From Acanthaster planci (Eukaryota > Echinodermata > Asteroidea > Valvatida > Acanthasteridae), in assembly GCF_001949145.1 (NCBI RefSeq), contig NW_019091490.1, positions 1,057,447 to 1,121,446 on the forward strand: DNA of 64,000 nt, given 5' to 3'. The position numbers were made by a program, and so were the translations under genes. The notes beneath the pieces were generated by a model, which saw only the letters and a program-made list of their open reading frames with translations, was not told where the DNA came from and ran no database searches. Numbering within the stretch: position 1 is the first letter of the stretch; every line of letters begins with the position of its first letter. Positions 36,196 through 50,200 of the stretch are shown here, one piece after another.

Positions 36196-37214
36196 AATGA
36201 TCTCCTGGTATTGTCACGTGTATGAGGATTTACGCTTTCCTTCCTTTCGTAGGGATCTAACGTGGAGCGTCCTCGAAGTCCTGAGGTATAGTTGCTCCCA
36301 CTGGACTGGAACAGCAGCCGATCTGCCAGTCTCTGGGTGAGGTGCAGACCTGTTCAACAGCAGGCTTGACATATAGGTACTAGGTACCCCATGGCCTTTT
36401 CAGTCTCTTTGTACCTTGGTGGCGTGTCTAATTCCTGTTTGACGCGTCCGACTATAGAGGCGTTGCATGCAGGACGGACATTTTCGTCCCATCTCTGGGA
36501 TTTGGGCTGTGATGAGGTTTGGCCAGTCTGCACTAAAGGAGGGACTGTGCAGGACTGCAGGCCACAGAGAGAAGCGCTGGAAATGTTCCCTGTCTGCACC
36601 AGTGGCTCTGGGTCTCCTCTGCTTAAGCGTAGAGCCATCTTGCATCTGGCGAAGCCGTGGCCGGGACTTTCCAGCAAATGGTGGTGAAAGCTGCTTTCTT
36701 TACAGCTTATATGTCTTGTTTTGATTCTATAAATTACCCAGAGGTGATGCTTGATGGAGTAGAGACATGGTGTCATAATTATTCTCGGTGACCCAGTCCT
36801 GATACTTTCTCCGGTTCGTAAGTAGTTAAATTCAGTAAACCATAAGTTCCTTGAAGGCCACTCAACCAATCTTCTTCGACAGGACCATTTCCTGGCTTCA
36901 AGCTGTCCTGCTTCTATAGGTCACTAGAAAGATCAGTTACATCCTGCGAGATCCTGCTTGAGTTTGAGACTTGCCGTAACTTCTTGAAGATCCTTCTCTA
37001 CTGAGGCCTTTTCTTGTGTAAGCTTGTAAGTGTTCGGCGTGTTGTATTATAATGCACAGAAATTTGTCATCCGTACATGCTACATGATAATGCCGCGCAA
37101 AGGAGTGTTAACACGAGCTGTTATTTTAATTACTCTTGAGTGAGAAAGTTACTAGAGGTTGGACTTGGACTCGAGGCAAGTGACTCAGCGAGCTAGCTAG
37201 GACGTGGACTCGAG

Positions 37215-37588
37215 AGGTAATTTGCGAGATAAATTTGAATAAAATCTGATACATGTACACTGATCGAGTTCTTGAAATTCACGTGGACTTAACGATTTGA
37301 ATTCTCACACTGTTGCTATACCTCGCGATAAGGAGCGAGCTTTTGCTTAGTTACATAAGAGATGCCTTGCCTCAATACACTGTTGTCAGTGGGTTAAGAA
37401 GGGCACAAAGGAACCAGTCCATTCCAGAGATGGCGGTCGCTATGTGAAAGCGTTACCCGAATCACGAGGTATAGCAATAGTGTCTTTAGTCTGAGGAATT
37501 CGAATGTTACGTTTATGTTTAATATCAGATAACAGAGTGTATAGGCCCTACCAGATGTTATTAATTTCACTCGCAAATGGCTTATTGA
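37215..37588. mobile_element. Palindromic foldback element, copy 2
   Basis: Same structure as 6853-7214: gcgagataaatttgaataa at the left is inverted at the right in tttcactcgcaaatgg. Shared inner blocks include gagcttttgcttagttaca, gaagggcacaaaggaacc and ggtatagcaatagtg. It diverges from copies 1 and 3 by many substitutions. Confidence 0.78.
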
Positions 37589-38255
37589 CCCAGACTCGGA
37601 TTCGACTCAAGTGCCACTTGAGTCGAAACCGGGAATTGCCCACGGCAAAAATGGCTTTTTTAAAAATCAAATTATATTTGCCCTTAAGCTATTTTTACCG
37701 CAGATTCAAGAATTAATTTTGGCAGTACCTTTTGCACTTTCAATCTTGGCAAAATCCTTCTTTGCCTCTGAGTCCTGTGGACAAATCTAGCCAGATATTT
37801 TGATGGCAGCTTAATTGTTAATCTGTGCGTGCGGCCCATGATATCGGAAAATGCAGACAACTTATGAACAAAACACGAACTCAAGAAGTACTTAGAATAT
37901 GATCAGGATTGGTTTCCTTATTTCAGCCAAGTAAAGCCTTTAAAATGATTTTTATTGCTAGCAGTCAATTTAACCTTTAATTGACTTTTGACACTTTTAA
38001 AGTTCATTATTTTTAATAACCATTTAAATAGGTTGGATTCGATATTCTCCAAATGGAGCCTGTACCAATTATGCCATTGGAGTATTTAATTTTGTCAGTT
38101 TTAATTCAGACATGTGAAGTGGTTATGGCCGTCTACAGAACGCTTTCCTCAAGTTAAGAAAGCTACTTAACGCAACGACAATGAAATCTTTGATAGGCCC
38201 ACTGAAATACGTCGACAGAGGGCGCACTCGGTATAGAAAATGGAGCGAGGGTGGA

Positions 38256-41200
38256 ATGGAAATGCCCTGTTGCGGTGAAAGTCGGTGCAGAGCCGTCGTT
38301 GTAGTACTGGTTTTTCTCGTTTTTACCGAATATTTCATTGTTGGAGTTGAGGGACAGCGAGTGCTTTACGAATATGTGAGGTACCCATTCAAGAAAAAGC
38401 CTAAATTTGTAAGTTACGGGACGTTGATGATGGGGCATAGCTACGGTGTAGCTTGGCGATTGCTAGTATTAACGTGACGCACTTGAAAAAACACAATTTT
38501 ATTTTTAGCCTAAAAAAAGGTCGTACGCACATGGAGGAAGTGTCCTATCTCCATGGTACGCACGAGGGGGGGAGGTTGCCGTTTGAGACTTGTCTAAAAA
38601 CCCTTTGTCAAAAAAATAGTTTTCTGAGTAAATACTTTGGAATTTTCCTAGCTAAATTTCACTTTTAGGATGTGTTATCACTTTCTAATGGCTGTTATAA
38701 TTTTTAAGGGAACATTACTCATTAGTGTTGTCCGCATGCATAGAGCTAGGAACTGGAACTCTTTCCAAAGTTTCCTTCGGCTTTCCTCATGCAGTGTTAC
38801 CAAACCTCTTTGTTGAAATGTTCAAACTTGTTCAGTTGATTACCGGGAACCAGGCCCATTGGCTTGGGAGGATGGGGCCCGCCCACTCACTTTTGCACTT
38901 GGTGTTTTTTTTTTAATTAATATTGTTTATAAACCAGAATTTTTTGGAATATAAGCCACGGCTTATATGTTTATTTTCATGCTAAAAATGTCTCTCCATT
39001 CAGCAAGTTCATACTAGGCCAATTAATGATGCGCTGTGAATATTGAAGACTGGAGTGTGAAGTCTTAGTATGAAGTCCTTCAGTTGGTGACAAATTGTTC
39101 CAAGCACATTATGATTGGCCTTTGTTTAAAAAGATGTGTTCAGAGTGTAAAAAGTCAACTTTGGGGTTTGACACCCCCCCTCAAGTTTACAAATGCGTTG
39201 AAGTTGTTCCCTTTACTCTGTTAGATTGTTCAGTACGTACATGTACAGTATATGTTACGCCCCAACTAAAGCATCAGTCCCAACTGTAGTTTTGACAGTT
39301 CCAACTTCAGTGCTGTAACTGGGCTGGCCCCCCCTACATGTCTCGTTGACCATTTTCTATAGAAAATTTCTCAACCTTATCCAGTGTATGCATCTCACGC
39401 CTGACACAATTCATTTAAAATATCGCATGTCATGACATTGTAAACAAAATGACTTTGGCACATGCTGGACACATGCACACATTGGACCTCTGTGCTGTAG
39501 TTGGGCTGGCCCAACTATAGCACTTTAGTTGGGACGGGCCAAACTATGGTTGGGACTGATGCTATAGTTGGGGCGTAACATATACAGTGTACATGTCTGT
39601 GTATGTAATATTTGTTGTGGCCTGGGACACTGTAGAATTCTTGCCGCTTTGCCGCTTGTTCAAACACCCAGGTCTGATCAAACACTTTAACAGGGAGGGG
39701 AGGGGCTAGCGTGAAAGCTTGGCTGTGATTTCCATGTGTTCCTTATTCCGCCCAGGAGCGACAGTACAAGATTAACCTGCGTCAGTGCGAACAGAATGCG
39801 GAATGCAGTCAGGTGCAAGGTTTGGATCTCATCCGCTGCGGCCGAATGTGCATTGCGCCAGATTGCTATCAAGAGTTGTACGCTCACGACGAGGTAGGTG
39901 CACCCATACAGGCATGTGTATGTGCTGAGGGGTGGGGCTAACAGGCATTATGTGGGGGGGGGAGGTGTGACATCCCCAACATCCCTGTGCATTGTTTCTT
40001 TCGCCAAATTGTGCAAGGAAGTCTAAAAAGTTGAAACACTTCACGGACAAGATTTTAAGACTTAGTTATTTTCCTTGTCACAAGGCATTCTTTGTTGAAA
40101 GGGCACAAAACAAGGTACAAAAATTTGCCCTTTAAAATTACCCACAAAGTTCTGAAGAAATATTGCTCATTGCTGTTCAATGAAGCTGCATAAGACGATG
40201 AACAGGCAAGAAGTGGAACTTGCGTTCTCCAAGAAAAGTGTGATACATGTACGTGTAATACATACGTGTACATGTACACGATGCATGTACACATAGAGCT
40301 ATGGAGACGCTAACTGTTTGACCTTGAATTACATCATGGTGTGGCTGATGAATGAGGAATTGTTCACTGGCAGAAAAACCAAAATGTTGAATTTTCTCCC
40401 ACAAAGACGATGGAAAGTCACAGTAAAAACACATCCATGTAATTCACGTCATAAAAATCTGTCAGATTTCATGTCTTTTTTAAGGTTCCAACAGGAACAT
40501 TTTCTGATTGGTGATTGGGAACATTTGCTATTCATACTTTTGGGTATAGCATGCGGTACATTCTGAAAAAGTCCTGTTCCTATTTGGAACATATTGGGAA
40601 CTCATCTCATTCCGTAAAGAACTTTTCCCATGGAAAGAAAAGCAGGAAAGTTCTGAGTTGTGAGATGTTCCCTAAATGCTGTGGCTATACTTGAGGCACT
40701 TTAGACTGGTTGCCCTCTACAGGAACCAGACCAGTATGTAATGAATGGATTCTGGAAGTCCCTTTGAAGAAAATCCTCCTGTGGTGTGAATCTACCGGTA
40801 CCGTAAACAGATAAAAAAAACCTTATTAAAAGTAACTTGAGATTTGATCAGAAAAATAAAGAAAATTAAATAAAACAAACATTCCTTTTTGCATATATTG
40901 AATGAGCCACTGTCGCACCTCAATTGGTTGCATGAAATCCAAAACTTAATACATGGTGATATAGTGCAGTGCTGTTACTAGAGAAAAATCCGAAATTGGA
41001 TGTTGCATTGTAACATTTATATTAGCCACTGTCCCCAAATACAGGCCAAGGTTTTTGAGTGTGCTTTTTAAATGTATCTGTACATGTGCAGTGCACTGCA
41101 TTTGGAATCCCTTCGACTTTTGGTGCACAGGTCAATTTGTCCGTGCTTTCCTGGACTTTAAAGCGAGGGCACCATTGCTGTGATGTCAGTCAGGGGAGAC

Positions 41201-44200
41201 AGTGAGCATTCAGTGTACATGTACCTGTTTTCCACTTCAAATTGTGAACCCCAAATTTTCTTCATTGAAAACATTTCCTTTAAACACTCGTTTGTTGACT
41301 TATTGCAATATTTCTACAACAGTAAATCACTAGAAGAAAAAGACTCCAGAACTGCAAAACATTAATTAAAACCTTTTAAAAAGCATTTTTGTGTGAACGA
41401 ATCAATGTAACAGAGCAGTTTCCTACCCTAAATGATAAAAGAGTTTTGGCCGCATGTGTGGAAATTTTCATTTATTAGCATACATTGTAAAAACAAAAAA
41501 GCACCATAATACCAGACAAGTGTACCAACAGCACTTTACATCATACTTGTAGACTAGTGAGTCAGCATGACAATTGCTTGCAGATTTGTAACAAAGCATG
41601 ACTGAGCATGAACTCTGGAAACGGGAATGCGAGGAACTTTGGATTTCACAACTTCGTCGCTTTCAGATATTACTCAGCAGAGACATGCAGAGCAAATATC
41701 CACCGTGCATTTCCTGGTTGGATCGCTCCTTAATTTCCTGGTTAATAAAGCATTTTAGTCTCGTCTCTGCTATCAACAAATGACACTGTTTCCCCTGTCT
41801 CTCCTTTCACTTTCATCTTTCATGTCTGCAAAAGATTTTGGTGTATCGGCACTGTACATTTCGACGTCGGTTGCGGCGTTTGTCAGTTTTTTGTTTGGGC
41901 AATTAGTTTCAGTGTACAAGCTCAAAATACCCACAGGAGGGAATCTCAACTGCATTAGATTGTTCTCAAGTATCCAATCTTGTTCAGTTTTCTTGTGCAT
42001 AAGTTTGCATGTTGATGCCACAGTGTAATAAGGTTGTACACAGTACATTGTGTGGGACTGTCCCACCCTGAAGGGAACTAACCGACTCTCTGCCAAAAGG
42101 TATACACCGTACATTAAACCAAGGGAACTAACCGACTCTCTGTCAAAAGGTATACACCGTACATTAAACCAAGGGAACTAACCGACTCTCTGCCAAAAGG
42201 TATACACCGTACATTGAAACCAAGGGAACTAACCGACTCTCTGTCAAAAGGTATACACCGTACATTAAACCATGATACAGGAGTACTATTCCCCATGCAC
42301 CTCGTATGGTACATACAGTACTCAGTTGTCCTACATGTACATGCATGTTTAATTTTCATGCATGATCACCACGTACATGTACATTCTGCGTGTGCCGCAA
42401 TCTTTTCATGTGTCAAGGTTGATCCCTGTGCTTGCATACCGGTGCTTCACCCAGTCAAAAATTCTTTGACAGCTTCATCGAGGGCACATTGTACATTGAT
42501 GTACTGACTTGTGCAAATGGACTGAATTAGCTTGAATTTTAGTCCATACAAACCAATACATGTACATTCAAGGAGTGACTGTATTGGTCTGTGGTATTCT
42601 CAGGATCTTAAACCTTGCCAGGCAGGGTATAGCTCTCCCTAGCCCCTCCCGGAACTGATGGTACTGGAATGTGTAAATGAAGGGATTGACGCACATGTTC
42701 AGGAAGGCGAAGCTGATGCTGAAAGCGAAGAAGTCCTCGTTCAGATGGACGTCTTCAATGTTGTAGTAGAAGTAGGCCAACTGGTTGGGCAGCCACAGCA
42801 GAGAAAAGACCCCGCAGACGGTGACCAGGGTTTTGATGACGTTCCGGCGGGCTGGGTGGTTGCGCAACTCCCCCTTCGGTAGGATGGGCGTCTGCTCGGT
42901 AGGAGGGCTGCCTGTTATAGTAGTTGCCCACAGTGCCCTGCAGATCCTGACGTAGGCGATCACCATCAGGGTCAGGGGTAGGATGTAATCGAGGACCAGA
43001 ATGAGCACAGAGTACGTGATCTTAACAGGCAGGGACTGGAAGTGCCGTAAATGGCAACGGCCACGGTCATCTAAGTAATGGCCCATCAGTTTGTAAATGG
43101 GCAGCAGGTATCCCAGGACCCAGGGCAGCATGGCCAGTAACAGAGACTTGGGCCAGGCCAGGCAGCGGCTGTTGTGATACCTGATGGGGTGGAGAGTGGC
43201 AAAGTAGCGTTCAAATGTCAGCAGCAGCAGGTTGAAGATGGACGTCACGGTCATTGCCCAGAACAGGTACTTGGAATTCCAGACGTAGCACACGAATGCC
43301 CGCCAAAATGGTGTGGCCGCAGGTGGTCTCTGTCCCGGCACGAGATAGCACAGCACCAGAAACATGGAAGTCACCAGGTCAATCAAGGACTGGTTCACCA
43401 GCAAGATGTTGGTGTTGCCTCGGCGCGAGATGACCATAGAGGCTAGCACGTAGATAGCCAGGCTGTTGCCTGTGATTCCCAGGGCCGCGATGGAGCTGTA
43501 CACTATCTTGACGGCCAGGGTTAAGGGAACCTCATCCGGCACTGGTGGAGGGCCTGTTGCTGTCATTGCTCACAACCTGCCCAGTATCTGATGAAACTCG
43601 AAATTAAGATGCAAACTCTGTAGCCTCACACTTTCAGGTGCATGTACAGACCTGGACAGGTGCATGTACAGACCTGGACAGGTGCATGTATAGACCTGGA
43701 CAGGTGCATGTACAGACCTGGACAGGTGCATGTACAGACCTGGACAGGTGCATGAGACCTGGACAGGTGCATGTACATGTACGCTTGCAGTCTTTGTGTT
43801 TGTTATTCAGGACATGTGCACACACACCAAGAGGAGCCTTGTTAAGTCACAGTGTTGAGTGTAGAGAGGTCAGTGTAGACTCAACGAGTTCAGTGTACCG
43901 TAGACTCATAAAGCCGAGTGTAGTTTCCCAACTATCGGTGTACCGGTACCGTAGACTCAAAGATCACTTGTGGACTCAGAAAGCTACATGTAAGTGTAGA
44001 CTCACAACTACCGCGTACTTTTATCGTTATAGACTCAAAGATCAGTGTAGACTCACAAAGCTCAGTGTAGACTCATAACCATCTGTAGATTCACAAAGAT
44101 CACGGTCGACCCACAATTATCAGTGTAGACTCAAAGATCAGTATACATGTAGATCCACAAAGCTCAATGCACATTCATAAATTCAAATGTAGCAGGTATT

Positions 44201-47200
44201 AGATACACAGATCAGTTTTTGCACTGCAGATGAAGACCATGTTTCCCCATTACAAAGTGTTGCACATAGAGTTTTTGGCTAAACTCTTTAAGTTTTGTAT
44301 TTTACCTGTTCATACTGGGCAGCATAGTGTACCAGGTATGTACATTGTCAACATATCTGTTGTTGAGTACAGTGTATCGCTAATTTCTCTCTTCAGCACG
44401 GTTCTCTTCTCAACATTGAAGGTCTTGAAAGGACTTGACTAAAATGCTCAAACTCCTCACGGCCAGTTTCTCTGAGAAAAACACCACATGCATGTACACA
44501 CATGTACAAGTACGGTACACGCACCAGTATGTTGCAGTGGGCTGTTGAATTGAATCAGTCAGATTGGTTGGCGGGTTGCACATGTGCGTGTATAGTACTT
44601 GCAGGTTGCAAATTGATGTGCAGTTCACGGTTTTCTGCTCTGCATTTTGCAGACGTTCAAGTTAGCTACTGGTACAACACACATGTATACACCCACCTGT
44701 AACTTGCGGTGTTGAAAGGTTTTGTTGATTCAGTGCAGTGGAAAAGTACATGACTCAAGTATGAAAGTGCAAGGATGGAACCCCACACCTACATGTGCTC
44801 TCTGTTCGTCTTCCTTGTTGTGTTATGGAGTGGACCTTTCCTGTAGCCATTGCGAAAGACTAAAACTCCAAAGGGGGATTTCTCTTTTTACTTTGAATAG
44901 ATTTTTTTTCGTAGTTCAGGATCACATGACAGGAAGTTCGATTCATTGAATCATCACTGACATGTCATATTTGTTCAAAGCATTTACATGTGAGGGTGAG
45001 ATGTTTAAACGTTTGAGGTAAAAAGGTTCCAAATCCATTTACATGTACAAATTTGTCCAGAATATTTAAACAGAACCTATTTCATTTTGTTTAACCCTAA
45101 CTATACATAATACTACAAATTACTACTTGTAGTAAATGTAGTAATCAGCCCTGTTGCTTGTAAGAGGACTTGACCTTATTGTTCCCTGAAGCCATAAAAT
45201 ACAATAGATAAGACAATGTACCATACAATGCTCTGGCACTATGAATGCACGGCTTTATTGTTCTCTTTACAAGTAACAATGGAAGTACCCCAGCCAGAAG
45301 TAGTAATCTGTAGCACTAGGTCCTTCAGGCCCAGGCTACTACTTAGTATTTTGTAGTACTGAGTACCGTAAGCCAAACAATATGCTTGGTGGTTAGGGTG
45401 AAAGAACGAAATTTTGGTGATAGCCAAAACAGTCCCAAATCCCCTGATTTCGATATGATTTTACATGTACAGTAGATACACCGGGAGGGGGGACGGGATA
45501 GGGTTAATTCTCTCATTGACAAAGTACGGTATCTTCAATGTCAAATAGCCATCAAACAGTATACATACATGTAAGCTACGTGTACGTGTATTCTCAAAAC
45601 AAATGAATCAACTCTGACAGCTTTATCGTTCCAATGGCTATCCTGGTAATTCTACCATATATGTACATTGTATCTCTTTAGTATCAAAAAGTATCTACAT
45701 ACAAGTGTATTTGGGTTCAATGTGAGATCACTGGTCTTTGAAGTACAGTACTGCCTCTGGTCTGTGGTTTGTTCAAATGATTAAATGGTACATTAAAGTG
45801 CTAAATTTATGTTTATCAAATTAAATGCAAATTCCTGCCCGTGAAGGCTTTACAGACTCCGTGTACATGTGCGTAAATTATGTTTTTTTAACCCCAACCG
45901 CCCAGGCCCTTTTGGCTAGGATGCACCTTCAATCCTTCAAAATCCTGCAACTGCCCCCATGAAAGAATGAAATGCAGCCTCAATCCCCCAAAATCCTCTG
46001 ATAATTCTTGCACTTGTACAAGTCCGGTACATGTACCAGTATGTTGCAGTGGGCTGTTGAATCGAATCAGTCAGATTGGTTGGCGGGTTGCACATGTGCG
46101 TGTATAGTGCTTGCTGGTTGCAAATTGATGTGCAGTTCACGGTTTTCTGCTCTGCAGTCCTGAGTAAGATCGGCTGAAAGACTTCCTCCCAAAAAGAGGA
46201 AAAATGTTGTCCTTTGTCAGATGACCATGACATTATATCATATTTGCCTGTGGTAGTGGAGTCATTGGGGACATGTATTGCATAAAACCACACATTTGTT
46301 TTCTGGTATCTCCATAAAGTATTGAATTATTAAAGGAAAACCTAAAAAGTTGGTGTTTTTTTACCCCAGTTGAATCTACACATAAAGTATGTTGGTTTTC
46401 ATGTGAAGTTGTTCAGTGGAAATGTATTTTTATTGAATACATATACATGTATGGTAAGGATTTGTGGGTACACCATGGGATCTGTCCCTTCAAGAAGAGA
46501 TGAGGTTCTGAAAAGAACCAGTGAGGGTTAACCACTTCGTGCTGGGGGACCCGGTATCGGGTACCTTGTGTTTGTGCGCGTAGCTGGGGAGCCCGAAATC
46601 GGACAAAGGAGCCTGGTCTTGTAACAAAGACGGCACTCTGAACAAAAGACTGAGCCGCTGGAACTTGAAGAAAGTTTGTCACTTGTCAATAGTGGCAGTA
46701 ATCCTTCCTTATTTTGAAACGCTATACCACTATTTGTGGCATTCAATACGAAGGATTACAACCATGGACAAAAGCTCTTAAGCGCTGCAGTGCTGAGCAA
46801 CACAATCAAATACCGCTGCACGCTAATCTGGCCCTGCCAGCAGCGAACTGCTCTAGTCTCGGGAAAAAAAGAGAATTATGCAACACCACACAATCTGTGC
46901 TCTCTTTACAAGGCATCAGGCCTGGCTGAAATACAGGGGCGTCAATAGATGTTGCCTGTCATATTAGAGTGGCCACCAGACAGTCATTTGTGTGAGTGTA
47001 AATGTCCAGTAAATGAAGTAATGAGTTTTTGAAGAATTTTGAACACGATAAATCATGAAAAATGCCTGTATTTGTGCACGGCCATTTTAATAAGCCTTTT
47101 GCGAGTTATATTTGAATAAAATCTGGTACACTGAGTTCTTTAAATTCACGTGAACATAACAATTGGCATTCTACATACTAAAGCCACTGTTGCTGTACCT

Positions 47201-50200
47201 CGTGATTCGGGGCAAGCTTTTGCTTAGTTACATGAGAGATGCCTTGCAACAACAAACTGTTCTCAGTGGAAAAGAAGGGCACAAAAGAACCAGTCCATTC
47301 CAGAGATGGTGGTCACTAAGCAAAAGCTTGCCCCCAATCACGAGGTATAGCAGTAGTGTATGTAGTCTGGGGAATTCAAGTTGTTGTGTTTGTGTGCAAT
47401 CAGGTAACTCAGTGTACCAGATTTATGCAGATTTGACCAGGATCATGCTCTGGCCGTCCCCATGGTATACCCACAAATCTTTACCATACCTGTGTGTATC
47501 ACTTCCACCATGCAAAGTTTCAAATCTTAAATTTAAGCCACTGGTTGGATCCACAGTTAGCATCCTCTCCACACCACACTGCCCTCTACACACCATATTG
47601 CCCTCTACACACCATACTGTATAAGCTGCCTCATCACTGGACCATCTGCAGTCTCCTGACAATGGACAGAACATGCTGTTGGAAACGTTGAGTACCACCG
47701 GTTCTTTTCAGAACTCCACACGTACACAGTGTACTCAAAAAAGAGATACATGTATGTATCCATGGTGCTGTCGCTTAGGCACCATGGTGCTATCTAGTTT
47801 ACCTGCTACCTCGACCACGAAAAGCTTCAAATCTCATCTTTCAAATCTTGCTTAGGGAATATATGACTGATCATGACATTGTGAAGTGTACGTGTACATT
47901 GTACGTTTTTGACATTGAATGTTGATACACTTACAGGCAGAGACATGGTACATGCAGGAGAAAAAAATGACAGTGACGTCATGATGACCTCGTTCATGTC
48001 ATATGTCACGTGATACACCTGTCCATCAAAGTGCATGCTCATCTTCAGAAGGATATATGCACATGTGTAATATACATGTACATGTACAGATGGATGAACC
48101 TTACCACAGTCACATGGCAAACAAGTCTAGTAGATGTTCCTTGCCTGTGGTATTCTCAGGATCTTAAACCTTGCCAGGCAGGGTATAGCTCTCCCTAGCC
48201 CCTCCCGGAACTGATGGTACTGGAACGTGTAAATGAAGGGATTGACGCACATGTTCAGGAAGGCAATGCTGATGCTGACGGCGTACAAATCCTTGTTCAG
48301 GTGGACGCTGTTGACAATGTAGTAGAGGTAAGCCAGCTGGTTGGGCAGCCACAGCAGAAAGAAGATCCCGCAGACGGTGACCAGGGTCTTGAGGATGTTC
48401 CAGCGGGCCGGGTGGTTGTGTGCATCCCCCCGCTGAGTAGACAGCCGCAGGATGGGGGTCCGCTCGTTGGGAGTGTCCCCTGTTGCCCTGTTAGCCTGCA
48501 GCACCTTGTAGATCCTGACGTAGGCGATCACCATCAGGGTGAGGGGTAGGATGTAATCGAGGACCAGAACGGTCACCGAGTATGCGATACCTGTCACATG
48601 GTTGAAATGCTTCAACTTGCACTTCTGATGTTTGTCCAGGTAGTGGACGATGAGTGTTTTACATTGCAGCAGGTAGCCCAAGGTCCAGGGCAGTGTTGCA
48701 AGTAAGAGAGACCTGGGCCATGCCAAGAAACGACTGTTGCGATACCTAATGGGATGGAGGGTGGCGTAGTAGCGTTCGAACGTCAGCAACAGGAGATTGA
48801 AGGTAGAGGCCAGGGTTGTTGCCCAGAACGGGTACTTGGGATTCCAGACGTAGCACACAAATGCTCTCTGAACTGGTGTGTTTGCCGGTGGTCTCTGGCC
48901 TGGCACAAGATAGCACAGCACCAGAAACACGGAGGCCACGAGGTCAATCAGTGACTGGTTTACTAGCAAGATGTTGGTGTTGCCTCGTCGCGAGACTATC
49001 TTACAGGCCAGTACGTAGATCACCAGGCTGTTTCCCACGATCCCAAGGAATGCGATGGAACTGTACACTATCTTGACGGCCAGGGTTAGAGGAACATCAT
49101 CCAGTTCTGGTGTAGGGACTGTGGCCATCACTGCTCACGGTCCGCTCAGCCTCTGCTGAAACTCAACATTTAATGGTTGTGAGTTGTGTACAGGCCTGGC
49201 ACTGTCAGCAATACACCTGTACATGTACCGGTATGTACATGTACACATTCAATCCTTCGGTATGCTGCTCTGGACACAGCACTTGATGTAGACTCACAAT
49301 GCTCAGTGTAATCTCACAAGGCTCACTGCACGTACATGTATACCCAGAACTCAGTGTATGCTAGACACACAAAGTTCAGTGTAGCTTTGTCCTGTGTAGA
49401 CTCACAAACTTGTGGACCCATGTAGCTCTGTGTACACTCTCACAAACCTCAGTGCAGACTCGCAAAGCTCAGTGTAGACTTGCAAAGCTCAGTGTAGACT
49501 CGCAAAGCTTGGTGTAGACTCGCAAAGCTCGGTGTAGACTCGTAAAGCTCAGTGTACACTCACAAAGCTCAGTGCAGACTTGCAAAGCTCAATGTAGACT
49601 CAAAACTAAGTGTAGACTCGTAAAGCTCAGTGTACACTCACAAAGCTCAGTGCAGACTTGCAAAGCTCAATGTAGACTCAAAACTAAGTGTAGACTCGTA
49701 AAGCTCAGTGTACACTCACAAAGCTCAGTGCAGACTCGCAAAGCTCAATGTAGACTCAAAACTAAGTGTAGACTCGCAAAGCTCAGTTTACACTCACAAA
49801 ACTAAGTGTAGACTCAACAAAGCTCAGCCTTGTCCAATTAGTAAGCACAGCACTCTTCATGTGGCTGGTGACAGGTTTTTCCAGTTACACTCTATGCAGT
49901 GCACATTTGCAGATTTGAGATCAATTATTAAAATGTCCCAGAAGAGCTTTGAATGTTTGCTTTTGTGCAGCAGTTGTCGGTACCTGTCTCTGCTACACTT
50001 TCCTTCACATTCTTCTCCACACGAGAACCTTTTGTGAAAGTTTTGCCGGCCAGAATGCTCAAATGCCCAAGGTGCGATCTGGCTCCTTGCATTCTTTCCT
50101 GAAGATGACCATCATCACCTGCAGCCCGCTAACATGACGCTGTACCCTCAAACCAGTCAAGTCGGTTGGCTTGTTGTATAGAATAGATGTAAAGTTCTCA

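Larger units (their letters stand above)
33005..38255. other. Gene-poor region with decayed retroelement and duplicated-exon fragments
   Basis: It contains non-LTR reverse transcriptase remnants on the minus strand (34206-34545, 35760-36195), a decayed copy of part of FREM1-like exon 5 (35050-35278) and foldback element copy 2 (37215-37588). The stretch 36350-36870 has open frames on both strands that may be more retroelement debris, but I could not place it. Confidence 0.65.

Noticed and set aside
36354-36869. 171-codon minus-strand frame
   Set aside because: Possibly retroelement-derived, but it does not align in order with the nearby reverse transcriptase fragments, and the plus strand is open as well.
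42658-43446. Plus-strand open frames opposite GPCR copy 1 (and likewise opposite copy 2 at 48214-49076)
   Set aside because: Antisense shadows of the receptor genes, with no independent features.
49572-49805. Repetitive 77-codon frame (CRLKTKCRLVKLSVHSQ units)
   Set aside because: It is the translation of a minisatellite whose unit happens to stay open; no gene signals.
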